Origin: Actinernus sp. WN-2022
Taxonomy: Eukaryota; Cnidaria; Anthozoa; Actiniaria; Actinernidae
Length of the DNA stretch: 64,000 nucleotides
Assembly (NCBI GenBank): GCA_030867875.1
Contig: JAOWCC010000936.1
Span: 77,223,032-77,287,031 of the forward strand
Reading direction: 5' to 3'
Each line of letters starts with the position of its first letter. Positions within the stretch are counted from its first letter, which is position 1. Shown piece by piece: positions 22,550-31,409 of this stretch. Both the position numbers and the translations under genes were made by a program. The notes under the pieces are model-generated. The model did no database searches and had not been told where the DNA came from. It saw only the letters and a program-made list of their open reading frames with translations.

Positions 22550-22903
22550 ACATACATACATAATCTTTATTTATACACGAAGTCGCATCATATACATAAA
22601 ATTATCTTCCTGGGAGCCGTGTTTAAAACTATAATTATATAACCATGTAATTGAAACAATACTAAATATAACTAATTGATGAACAGAGACTAAACCTACT
22701 CTTAAAATCTTAATTTTAGATGTACAATAAGCTAAGTATAACTTTACTAGTTTATTTAACTAATGTATTAAAAATAACCTTATTATGTAGCATACTTTTA
22801 AAATTATTTAAATTTGATTTACCTCTTATCTCAATGGGGATTTTATTCCATAGGATATGTTTTACCTTGAATCTTTTGGCCCGAATTAGTTTGATCAAAC
22901 ACA
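22550..22903 (-). mobile_element. LINE 3' end fragment
   Basis: The - strand reads KRFKVKHILWNKIPIEIRGK and then SNLNNFKSMLHNKVIFNTL near 22752-22880, the LINE C-terminal WN...IR...FK pattern. The 3' tail is AATAAAGATTATG followed by TATG repeats (22550-22575). Confidence 0.75.
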
Positions 22904-23113
22904 GTGAGCCGGGGCAGTGAGCCGGGGCAGTGAGCCGGGGCAGTGAGCCGGGGCAGTGAGCCGGGGCAGTGAGCCGGGGCAGTGAGCCGGGGCAGTGAGC
23001 CGGGGCAGTGAGCCGGGGCAGTGAACCGGGGCAGTGAGCCGGGGCAGTGAGCCGGGGCAGTGAGCCGGGGCAGTGAGCCGGGGCAGTGAGCCGGGGCAGT
23101 GAGCCGGGGCGGC
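22903..23113 (+). repeat. 13-bp GC-rich minisatellite, about 16 copies
   Basis: CAGTGAGCCGGGG repeated head to tail with one A/G variant (near 23021). Open in several frames because 13 is not a multiple of 3, giving false repeat proteins. The runs GGGG every 13 bases could form G-quadruplexes (inference). Confidence 0.97.
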
Positions 23114-23407
23114 GATTAGCATCAGTCAATAATTTCCTAGCCTGCAGAACAGGCGCTTTTCCGATACGAGCGGAGCGATGTATAGCAGATACGAGCGAAG
23201 CGAGTTCTGATACCGATCCGAGCGAAAAAAAATTAGTGCCTGCCGCCATCTTACAAAAATTTAAATTCTACCCTTTTCCGCATGGATTAACGTGATTATT
23301 AAACATGTCAATCAAACTTTGTGTGCTCGTAACTTTGTCGGTATCTAAGATATGTAGTCAAAACATTGCACAGTTCATTGTTATTACCTTTATTTCTCCT
23401 GTCCAAG

Positions 23408-23552
23408 CAGGGCCGTAGCGCCCTTAGGGGAGCCCCCCCAAATGTTTTCCAAAAACAAACAAACAAGGTACCTGGCCCCCTCGGAAACCCAGGGGTTAGG
23501 TTGCGAAATGACTTTGTGCCCCCCCAGTTTTTCAGGGCATGCTACGGCCCTG
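23408..23552. mobile_element. 145-bp MITE
   Basis: TIRs CAGGGCCGTAGC (23408) and GCTACGGCCCTG (ends 23552), flanked by CCAAG on both sides (23403-23407, 23553-23557). The interior has C runs. The ends resemble hAT-type MITEs, but hAT target sites are 8 bp, so the class is uncertain. Confidence 0.75.
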
Positions 23553-23559
23553 CCAAGTC

Positions 23560-24429
23560 TCTACAGTGTGGGATTTATTTACGACCACGGCCTCTATAAA
23601 GTCGCTCAGTCCCCGCTCAGTTTTTCCTTCATCAGTTCATTTACTCGACCCTGACTGACTCTTTCACTCGAACAGAATCTGTACGAGAAATGAAAATGTA
23701 TAAGGGATGGCTGCAGGCCCTCCTTCTTCTCTCTCGTGCCAGTCTCCTTTTCCCATTTTCACGCGGCCAAATCATTTTATCACTTCCTTTGCGTTGAAAT
23801 AACACTGAGGGCCTGTTTCGCAGGCTAATAATTTCCAGTGCTTAACATACTCTAGCTCTGTCAATGTACAACTTTTACCTGTCCGTCAAATGATAATTGA
23901 CAGGTTTGTATAAGGGCAAGACTTCAGATGATCACATGTGACCAAAAGCACCAATCAGATAATGATTTTGAAAGTTCATTGTTTTAATGCGCTTCATTTG
24001 AATATGTCCCTAAAACAATAGGCATTCTGTGCGATGGTCACAGCGTTTTGTGGTTCCAGCGATTTGTATTCCGGTCCTAGGGGAGGGGGGGAGTGGGGGG
24101 GGGGGGGGGGGGGATGCGCAGAAGTCTCGATAGAACGCTTAGCGTCAACGACAAGAAAATTAAATTCCATACCCCTTTCCCAGACCAAAACCGTAAAAAG
24201 GATACCCTATCCCAGACCTCAGCAGCTCCAAAACCATACCCTATCCCGCGACACAGATAGTTTGTAGTGTATGAGCAAAGTAGTAACGGTGTAAAACCCG
24301 AAAGATACGAAGACAAATTGTACTTACACAATTTCTCGTTTTTAATATGGCGCAATCTCTCGCATTACTCGTGCGCATGCGCGGTACATATGTAAATGTG
24401 GGGTTACATTAATATTTATAAGACATGGC
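23560..24429. other. intergenic with a long G run
   Basis: No gene recognised. GGGAGGGGG... followed by an 18-base G run at about 24084-24114 could be an assembly weak point. Confidence 0.4.
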
Positions 24430-24828
24430 AGTAGTATGAGAGGGATGGAATTAGCCGGTTTTTTAGGGTGTTATGCTAATTTTTAGGGTGTTATGTTAAT
24501 TTTTGGTGAACGCTCATTAATTCAGATGACGTCACGGAATAAAATGCGGCGCTATGCTAATTTTTAAGGCGCTCATGAATAAAATGTGGCGCCCTCATGA
24601 ATAAAATGTGGCGCTATGCTAATTTTTAAGGTGCGCTCATGAATAAAATGTGGCGCGCTCATGAATAAAATGCGGCGCGCTCATGAATATCTATTGTTCC
24701 TTTGGATGAGGTCATCGATCTATTCGGGCATGTTTGGGCAAAGCCTATTGTTTGGAGGCATGTTTGGACAAAGCCTATTGTTTGGAGCAGCTATAAAGCT
24801 AGAACCGATCGGTCCTGAAGCCATTCGA

Positions 24829-24911
24829 AGTGCCAAGTGGTTGGATAATTTAACAAGATACTTTGATGCACAATTAGGTACAGGGCAGTTTTTTAAAGTC
24901 CGATTTTCCAT
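24829..24911 (-). pseudogene. truncated inverted copy of the zinc-finger ORF
   Basis: On the - strand this repeats the first ~27 codons of the intact ORF at 25631 (one Ile/Leu difference) and then runs into the left TIR, which replaces the second His and everything beyond. Shared sequence continues upstream into the hairpin array, so the duplication includes the 5' flank. Confidence 0.85.
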
Positions 24912-24954
24912 GTTCACTCGTTGAAAGTTAGTATCAAATAGCACAAATCTACTT

Positions 24955-25600
24955 GATCGTCCCTTTTATCTCCTTTCGTCCCTTGTGTCTCCTTTTGTCC
25001 CGCTTTTTTTCGTTTTGAAATAAAAAAAGAAGCATAAAACGAAAAAAAAAGCGGGACAAAAGGAGACACAAGGGACGAAAGGGCCTACTGACAAGAGATG
25101 TGTTCACATTCAGATATAGGTATCTCCGTTTATCCCTTTCGTCCCGTTTGTCTCCTTTTGTCCCGCTTTTTTTTCTTTTTATGCTACTTTTTTTATTTCA
25201 AAACGAAAAAAAGCGGGACAAAAGGAGACACAAGGGACGAGAGGGTCTACTGACAAGAGATGTGTTCACATTCAGATATAGGTATCTCCGTTTATCCCTT
25301 TCATCCCGTTTGTCTCCTTTTGTCCCGCTTTTTTTTCTTTTTTATGCTACTTTTTTTATTTCAAAACGAAAAAAAGCGGGACAAAAGGAGACACGAGGGA
25401 CGAGAGGGTCTACTGACAAGAGATGTGTTCACATTCAGATATAGGTATCTCCGTTTATCCCTTTCATCCCGTTTGTCTCCTTTTGTCCCGCTTTTTTTTC
25501 TTTTTTATGCTTCTTTTTTTATTTCAAAACGAAAAAAAGCGGGACAAAAGGAGACACAAGGGACGAAAGGAGATAAAAGGGACGATCAAGTAGATTTGTG
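24955..25600. repeat. array of four long hairpins with conserved spacers
   Basis: Four successive hairpins (about 24960-25085, 25120-25245, 25285-25410, 25445-25590) each pair TCTCCTTTTGTCCCGC with its complement across an A/T-rich loop. Between them a spacer of about 50 bp recurs three times (TACTGACAAGAGATGTGTTC then AGATATAGGTATCTCCG), period about 163 bp. Arms are more than 40 bp and nearly perfect. ORFs here are repeat artefacts. Confidence 0.95.
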
Positions 25601-25630
25601 CTATTTGATACTAACTTTCAACGAGTGAAC

Positions 25631-25834
25631 ATGGAAAATCGGACTTTAAAAAACTGCCCTGTACCTAATTGTGCATCAAAGTATATTGTTAAATTATCCA
25701 ACCACTTGGCACAAGTCCATAGGTTATCAACTCAAGAACGAAAACCCTATTTACAAGAAGCAAAACTTCAAAAAAGAAAGTTTTTGTCGAGGAATGTAAA
25801 TCCAGTTGTTGATAATGGAAAATATGTTGGTTAG
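25631..25834 (+). CDS. small C2H2-type zinc-finger protein, element cargo
   Basis: 67 codons from ATG 25631 (in frame open from 25598). The N-terminus has one possible zinc site, CPVPNCASKYIVKLSNHLAQ then VH: C-x4-C-x10-H-x4-H. The rest is basic (ERKPYLQEAKLQKRKF), consistent with DNA binding. I do not recognise the family. It lies inside the Polinton-like element, 163 bp upstream of a second ORF on the same strand; its 5' flank is the last arm of the hairpin array. A truncated inverted copy sits beside the left TIR, so this ORF is a duplicated element component rather than a chance frame. Confidence 0.6.
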   Translation: MENRTLKNCPVPNCASKYIVKLSNHLAQVHRLSTQERKPYLQEAKLQKRKFLSRNVNPVVDNGKYVG

Positions 25835-25996
25835 GAATCCTACTTATAATGTTGGTCTAACTGAGAGACCTTAGCTAAATCAGCTAATCGACATTTGTTA
25901 AACGTAGTGACCACGCCAATTCATTTTCTATAAAGTTGGAAACTTTTAAGGGTCTGACATTATACTCCCGATCCTTGAAGAGTAAAGATATAAACG

Positions 25997-26509
25997 ATGG
26001 CTGCTAATCGTTCCAACTCAGATGATGAAATGACTGAAGATTCTTATCAAAGCTCTGATTCTCAGGAGAGCACGGACTCCACTGATGATAGTTATGACGG
26101 AGAAGAGGATGTTTGGGAAAGAATTCGTAACGAAGCTAAAGAACGGCACCAGGAAGATTGGGAAGCGTTGGTTCAAAAGTATGAACACGATGGGGATAGT
26201 CATGAAGTTGCTGAAATCAAAGCCAGTAACGCTTTGGTTCCTACCAATGGAAAAGACCTAAGAGTCGTGTTGTTCGAAGATATGAAATGGATTCACAGCT
26301 TAAGAAAAGATCCTGATTTCCGAAAAATCTTGGAAACAAAACAAAACTTGATGAACACGGAAGATTATGGATGGAAAGAAGCGACCGAGGCTGCAATTCA
26401 CAACCGAAAATTCTTGTTGAATAAACAATTCCAAAAACAACCTATTCCGGAACAGAGTGTTCCCGTGATGAACAATACATTTGTACCTTTTAGAAATAAG
26501 TTTTATTAA
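25997..26509 (+). CDS. acidic protein of unknown function, element cargo
   Basis: 170 codons from ATG 25997 (context AACGATGG). The first ~40 residues are Ser/Asp/Glu-rich (SYQSSDSQESTDSTDDSYDG) and look disordered; the remainder is helix-rich and charged (VWERIRNEAKERHQEDWEAL, LFEDMKWIHSLRKDPDFRKI, DYGWKEATEAAIHNRKFLLN). No transmembrane segment, no signal peptide, no catalytic motif that I know. An AATAAA lies 14 bases after the stop (26523-26528). It is the largest ORF of the Polinton-like element; a structural, replication-accessory or regulatory role is possible, but nothing in the sequence decides it. Confidence 0.65.
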   Translation: MAANRSNSDDEMTEDSYQSSDSQESTDSTDDSYDGEEDVWERIRNEAKERHQEDWEALVQKYEHDGDSHEVAEIKASNALVPTNGKDLRVVLFEDMKWIHSLRKDPDFRKILETKQNLMNTEDYGWKEATEAAIHNRKFLLNKQFQKQPIPEQSVPVMNNTFVPFRNKFY

Positions 26510-27045
26510 GTCGATTTCTATTAATAAATGTCTTTAAAAATATTCTTCCTCTTGTCATCGTTTAAATATAAGCAATCAGTAAGCAGCATTTGTCAACGAG
26601 AAAAAAATCAATGAAACATAAATCAGTGTAATCTTGTAACACGGTACATTATATCAACCCAAGAACTGAGAAATAAGAAAGTTATCAACTCCGCGAGGAT
26701 AAGGAAAACGAACTTTTTTTAAAATTGGTGTTTTTGAGATTGAATAAACTTTGATTAATTATCTGGTGGTTTGTTTATATTCGTATGGTAATTATAGTTC
26801 AGTTTTAGAGAATAATTTGCATCACAAGAGTTTTCCTCCATACAATAGGCTCTTCAGTTATCGTTAATCCCTAAGGACAATAGCAACATTTCTCACAGTG
26901 GATTTTGTATACAATTATCTTATGAGTTATTAACCGTAAAGGAAAATAATAAAGACAGTTTAGAGCCTATCACGAGTAGTTTGTTCTTACTATTTACGCT
27001 ACAAAGGGGTTTAGATATTGCGAGATATTTATTACTTTTTTCATT
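26510..27045. other. non-coding internal part of the Polinton-like element
   Basis: A/T-rich, no ORF of note on either strand, no inverted repeats that I can see. Lies between the acidic ORF and the right TIR. Confidence 0.5.
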
Positions 27046-27499
27046 CAACTTCGAATGGCTTCAGGACCGATCGGTTCTAGCTTTATAGCTGCTCCAAACA
27101 ATAGGCTTTGTCCAAACATGCCTCCAAACCATAGGCTTCGCCCAAACATGCCCGAATAGATCGATGACCTCATCCAAAGGAACAATAGATATTCATGAGC
27201 GCGCCGCATTTTATTCATGAGAGCGCCACATTTTATTCATGAGCACACCTTAAAAATTAGCATAGCGCCACATTTTATTCATGAGGGCGCCACATTTTAT
27301 TCATGAGCGCCTTAAAAATTAGCATAGCGCCGCATTTTATTCATGAGGGCGCCACACTTTATTCATGAGTCCAAGACAATAGAACCGTGACGTCATCTGA
27401 ATTAATGAGCGTTCACCAAAAATTAACATAACACCCTAAAAATTAGCATAAACACCCTAAAAAACCGGTTAATTCCATCCCTCTCATACTACTCATGGC

Positions 27500-27799
27500 A
27501 TAGATAGATAGTTTTTTATTTGGAGTCGTATACATCTGTACATAGACATTTATCCAAATGAATGTGCACTTCACTGGGCTACAAGTGTTTGGGGTCTTTC
27601 AGAATTATGAGGGTCGAGGCAGACTTTGAGACCATTGTCTCTATACATAAAGCATTCGTAATAATTCGTATATGAATTTTGCAACTGTAGCTGCTGTCCT
27701 ATTGTTGGGGCTTAACATTATTTTTAGCCGACTTTCCTCGGAGCACTTTTCTATGTTTATCTGAAATTCATTTTTGCATTGAAGCATGGAACGCATTTC
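27500..27799. other. intergenic, possible LINE tail
   Basis: ATAGATAGATAG followed by TTTTTTATTTGGAGTCGTATACA resembles the reversed 3' end of a LINE, but no coding trace follows that I can defend. Confidence 0.25.
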
Positions 27800-27935
27800 G
27801 TAAATGGTGACATGCAACTTATTCCCTTAGAAATAATTTACTCTCCACGAGACTATTCGTAAAGCCAGAGTCATTCCTTATCGACTTAGCTAAAACTCTT
27901 GAACCACTCGGAATGAATAAGCGTGATGAAACTTA
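27800..27935 (+). mobile_element. Penelope-like element relic (end of GIY-YIG ORF)
   Basis: The + strand contains MQLIPLEIIYS and, in a shifted frame, RKARVIPYRLS*LKLLNHSE-like remains equivalent to the RKAREAFLIAQARTLEPYGL ending seen at 17050-17131. Decayed. Confidence 0.55.
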
Positions 27936-28876
27936 ATATGTATTTTTTTTTCGCGGGTTATTCTATTTACGTCATTTCCTTTTTCCTCTCATATGTTGTG
28001 TAATAACGTTTTATATTTTTACTTACCATTGTGAAATATTATTCACTTGTAAGATCTAGTGACCGAGTCACGGCAGTAGTGTCATTTGAATACATTGATT
28101 CTAAAATTGAAAAAAAAAATCCTCGGACACCAGAGATATAGTTCGTTTAACAGTTTGTCCCTCGGCACGCTATCGAATGCCTTTTTAAAATCTACGAAAC
28201 AGCTGAATAAAAAAATTCCTTTCTTTTTTAATTTGGCTTTGACATATTTTTCTATGATTGTTTTCAGAACAAAGATACTTATCTGCGGTACTGTGCTTTT
28301 TTCGAAAGCCGCCTTGGACTTTCTTGAGGATTCCTTTTTCTACGAAATAAGTATAAAGCCTATTATTAAGTACGGAGGTAAAGAGTTTTCCTTGGGATGA
28401 GAGCAGGGTTATTCCTCTATAATTATCAGCTAACGTATTATCTCTTTTTTTTGTAGATTGGTACGATGCATTCTCGTTCCCAGTGCCTCCTCCGAACTAA
28501 CTGAAAAATCGGAGGCTCTGGTAAGACACGAAACAGGCTCTAATTTGATTGGCTAGCCAAATCGGCTGCGCGATGAAGACAAAATTGAACAGGTGCTGCG
28601 CACAGCGCTTTTCTTCCGGTTCACTTAGTGGTAAATCACTTCCGTTGTAAACATAACAAGTAAAGTAAGGCATTTTTTGAGGTGTTCTTTCAATAAAAGT
28701 AAAATAATCAAAAGAATAAACATTCATATGTGAAAATAATAAAGAATGAAGTGATGTGCCTTTTAAAAGAACTGATTAAACAGATTAATTAATTAATAAA
28801 CATTCATATATGTAATGTATGGTGGCAAAAGCCGAAAGGTAATTGAAATCTCCCTTCGATCGACTACAACCCAATA

Positions 28877-29140
28877 ATGGCGGATATTACGCCAAAAAAG
28901 GCAGCAGAAAAGCTTTTCGATCGAAATACATGCATTTGCTGCAACGCCGTAATATCGGATAAGAATCACCCAGTGATTTTAAACAGCGACCTAAGGAAAA
29001 GTTTGGGTTCTTATCTAAGCCATCCGTTCATTTTCTGGGAAGAATCCTACCCTACAAAAATATGCTGTCCGTGCAAAAGCTCTCTTGAAACTGCAGAAAA
29101 ATTCCGTGAGATGGTTCAGCAATCGCATGAACATCAATGA
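28877..29140 (+). CDS. Cys-rich ZAD-like domain protein fragment in TIR element
   Basis: 87 codons from ATG 28877. Two CxxC pairs about 40 residues apart (CICC at ~17-20, CCPC at ~64-67) with FIFWEESYPTKI between and a helix (LETAEKFREMVQQS) after, the spacing of ZAD-type zinc-finger-associated domains. I do not recognise the specific protein. Stop TGA overlaps ATG of the next frame (29137). DNA or protein binding is a guess from the domain type. Confidence 0.5.
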   Translation: MADITPKKAAEKLFDRNTCICCNAVISDKNHPVILNSDLRKSLGSYLSHPFIFWEESYPTKICCPCKSSLETAEKFREMVQQSHEHQ

Positions 29141-29355
29141 CCGCGGCGATCCAAAATTCCAGGCTAAAACGAGGTCGAAAGCAAAATTATAGCTCTCCTA
29201 GTAATCCACCATCCAAACGACCGAGAGAAACACATTCCGCGCCGAGTGCAAGCGCTAACACTCAACAGGTACATAGGCCTATTCTTCCTCGACCATCAGC
29301 CCTGCAGTCTAATCCAGCAGCTGAAAATCAGCATGTTCTGTGTACTCCTCGATAA
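29137..29355 (+). CDS. basic Ser/Pro-rich continuation ORF, probably frameshifted from the preceding ORF
   Basis: Begins TAAIQNSRLKRGRKQN and continues NPPSKRPRETHSAPSAS, with two basic clusters resembling nuclear localisation signals, then low-complexity Ser/Pro/Ala. It overlaps the preceding stop by 4 bases, which suggests a one-base frameshift in a single original protein. Ends where helicase-derived sequence begins on the other strand. Confidence 0.4.
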   Translation: MTAAIQNSRLKRGRKQNYSSPSNPPSKRPRETHSAPSASANTQQVHRPILPRPSALQSNPAAENQHVLCTPR

Positions 29356-29399
29356 TTGCGTTGAGAGGAGATATGACGACCACGATTGATAATATGAGT

Positions 29400-29652
29400 T
29401 GGATGATCCTTGAAGAGCATTAAACTCAAACGGTAAACTTTGGTAAATTAACGATTTACCATAACCGGTCGGAAGGACACAGAAACAGTCCTTCTTATCG
29501 ATACTAATTACCCGAATAGCTTCCAATTGTTTAGTTTTTAAAGAAAATTGTATTTTAAGCTTTGCAAGGGCGAACTGGATAGCTTCCATGAAGTCCGCCA
29601 TTGCTTTAGTTAGCAAATCGGAAATGAGTTCTAAGAGCATGCGCAGTTTCAA
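29400..29652 (-). pseudogene. RecQ-like helicase N-terminal fragment
   Basis: On the - strand from Met at 29652: MADFMEAIQFALAKLKIQF, a Q-motif-like LKTKQLEAIRVI, then the Walker A segment CVLPTGYGKSLIYQSLPFEF. This is the start of a superfamily-2, RecQ-type ATPase. Homology stops soon after (about 29410), well before motif II, so it cannot be a functional helicase. It begins about 90 bp inside the right TIR of the host element. Confidence 0.7.
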
Positions 29653-30469
29653 TGTCCTAGAATCTAGGACATCCGGTTTCGTGTCTTACCAGAGCCTCCG
29701 ATTTTTCAGTTAGTTGAGGAGGCACTGGGAATGAGAATGGGTACGATGAGGCCCTTACATGCACCAATCACGCGGGTATTTGCGCATGCCTGATTCTAGG
29801 ATTGAATTAAACAGCGATTTTAACCATGGCCTGAGTTGATTTTTGCCGCTTTTAAGGACCTCGTTTAGAATGTAGTCCCTTTCCCGGAGATTTTTTATTT
29901 TTTTATTTTCTGATTGCACATTCAAGTCCTTCGTCAGTGACTACGCTATCCAGCTCTTCGCTCTCGTTGCTCATCCATTGTCGTGATTCCCAACGGTGTT
30001 GGTACGGTTAAAGGTTTCCGACTCTGCTTTCGGCTCGTTTAATTTTTTTTTAATGTTGAAAGAAAACTTGCGGTTCTACTGGGTAGGTAGATCTTTTATG
30101 TTTTGCTTTTATATTAAAAAAATTGTGGATCTGTTTCCATGTAGTTTTAGGGTTTTTAAAATCTATCTCGTCTATTTTCTTATTAAGGTGTTCTCGTTTT
30201 TTCCTTTTCCAGAGCTTTCTGAAACGTTTCTTTTTGTTGAATAATTGATTTCTTAGTTGCTCGCAACTAGGCGATTCGCATGTCTGCCGGCCTAATGAGT
30301 TAAGATTTTCTTTTTCAGTCTTTATTTCCGTCAGATTCTCCTTTTCTCGGTGTCTGGAAGCGTAGACCGGCTTCCTTGCTTACATCAAGAATAGTCTGGG
30401 TAAAGTCGTATGTCAGTTGGTTTACGTTGCAGTTTTCGGCCATCCCTTCATGTAGGACGACACTAATTG

Positions 30470-30562
30470 CTACCAAATTGTATTCTGTTGTATTGTATTG
30501 TGTTGCGTTCTATTGTTGTATTGAATTGTATTGTATCGTATTCTATTGTATTTTTGGTAAAC
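30470..30562 (+). repeat. degenerate TTGTATTG microsatellite
   Basis: Imperfect repeats of TGTATTGTATTG, GTTGTATTGAATTG and similar between 30478 and 30560. Confidence 0.8.
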
Positions 30563-31409
30563 ATTCGTGTCATCCTACATAAAGGGATTGCCCAGTTTTC
30601 AGTGTTCCTGGAAAGCTTAAAAGATGGAAAATGAGTCTTTCTATTTTACTTAGCTGAGGTCAATGTTTGTAACTAAGTTAACTCAGTCGATTTATCCCTG
30701 TCCTCGTTGGGAGTAACAATAAAAATGATTTTATGAGTTGAATTCCAATTTCCTGTCGGACTCAAACAATATTAGGACTCAAACAATATTAGGACTCATT
30801 TTACTGAGTGACATCCATGTGACATCCATCCAATGTGAGTAATGATTTGTGAATTAAGGCTTCGGTGAAAATTCAGCTCTCGCTCCGTTAGAACAAAATC
30901 CGGGGGCCTTTACATATATGGCAGATTTAGTCCTTAAAATAAAGTGTTTTTATGAAGCCCCACAGTCACCCTAGATACTTTGCGGGCGCACACCCGTTCA
31001 ATCGCCATTTTGTTGCAGTCGAAAATTGGTACACGTGGAGCAAGACTTGATCAACCAATCAGAGCATATATCAAACAATAGCGCAATTTTCAAAACAAAA
31101 CAAACGGCCGCAATGCGTCTAGGGTGATTGTGGGCCTCTACCGATATATACCGTGAGTATAAATATTTAAAAAATGCACCAAAAGTAATGAATTACTGTT
31201 ATTAAACTTAATCACACTCGTGTCTCAAACGCCCCAAAATTAAAGCGCCCAACTGAAAACAAGCAGTAGGTTTACTTAGATCTATCAAAGAGTTAAAGTG
31301 CATAGAGGAGGACTGGGGAGGGGAGGTTAGAATCTCCCTCTTTTATTCACCTGACACAGGGAGCCCATAATCTGATTTCTTCAAAAATTAGAGATGCCTG
31401 CGGAGGAGG
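30563..31409. other. intergenic, nothing assignable
   Basis: Only a short direct duplication GGACTCAAACAATATTA at 30756-30793 and a GTGACATCCAT duplication near 30808. A GTTGCCTGCGGAGGAGG-like motif stands just before the next array. Confidence 0.4.

Larger units (their letters stand above)
24430..27493. mobile_element. Polinton/Maverick-like mini-element, 3.06 kb, complete with 6-bp target duplication
   Basis: Terminal inverted repeats of roughly 400 bp: left about 24430-24828 starts AGTAGTATGAGAGGGATGGA; right about 27046-27493 ends with its complement. CATGGC is duplicated at 24424-24429 and 27494-27499. TIRs starting AG and a 6-bp duplication are the Polinton/Maverick signature, but canonical members are 15-20 kb with DNA polymerase B, integrase, ATPase and capsid genes, none of which is here. 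The TIRs contain short internal repeats (GCTCATGAATAAAATGTGGC). Cargo: a truncated inverted copy of a zinc-finger ORF (24829-24944), four long hairpins (24955-25600), the intact zinc-finger ORF (25631-25834) and an acidic ORF (25997-26509). Either an internally deleted non-autonomous derivative or a distinct small element type. Confidence 0.8.
28469..29739. mobile_element. 1.27-kb TIR element with 9-bp target duplication carrying gene fragments
   Basis: TIRs of about 70 bp: CATTCTCGTTCCCAGTGCCT at 28469 and its complement ending 29739, continuing into ACTGAAAAATCGGAGGCTCT and GTAAGACACGAAAC. GGTACGATG is duplicated at 28460-28468 and 29740-29748, and the LINE reading frame (IVPIY) resumes across it. 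A 9-bp duplication fits Mutator-like elements. Inside, a Cys-rich ORF reads + and a RecQ-like helicase N-terminus reads -, converging near 29300-29400, as if the middle of a larger element was lost. Confidence 0.85.
28100..30440 (-). mobile_element. LINE with reverse-transcriptase traces, split by another element
   Basis: Reading the - strand from about 30440: NCNVNQLTYDFTQTILD, KKRFRKLWKRKKREHLNKKI, KNPKTTWKQIHNFF (pre-RT region), then after the 28469-29739 insertion IVPIYKKKRDN, NYRGITLLSSQGKLF, LNNRLYTYFVEKGIL, and FRKKHSTADKY with CFVDFKKAFDSVPRDKL in a shifted frame. These are fingers/palm motifs of a non-LTR reverse transcriptase. Several frameshifts; inactive. + strand ORFs at 28086-28400 and 29996-30244 are its antisense shadows. 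Confidence 0.8.

Noticed and set aside
22752..23249. 165-codon minus-strand ORF of Pro/Leu/Ala repeats
   Set aside because: It is the 13-bp minisatellite read in frame, fused to a LINE tail.
25100..25628. Plus-strand ORFs of 114 and 122 codons
   Set aside because: They translate the hairpin array and repeat with its period; no protein-like conservation is implied.
28086..28400. 104-codon plus-strand ORF
   Set aside because: Antisense of the LINE reverse transcriptase, whose motifs are clear on the minus strand.
29996..30244. 82-codon plus-strand hydrophobic ORF
   Set aside because: Antisense of the LINE pre-RT region.
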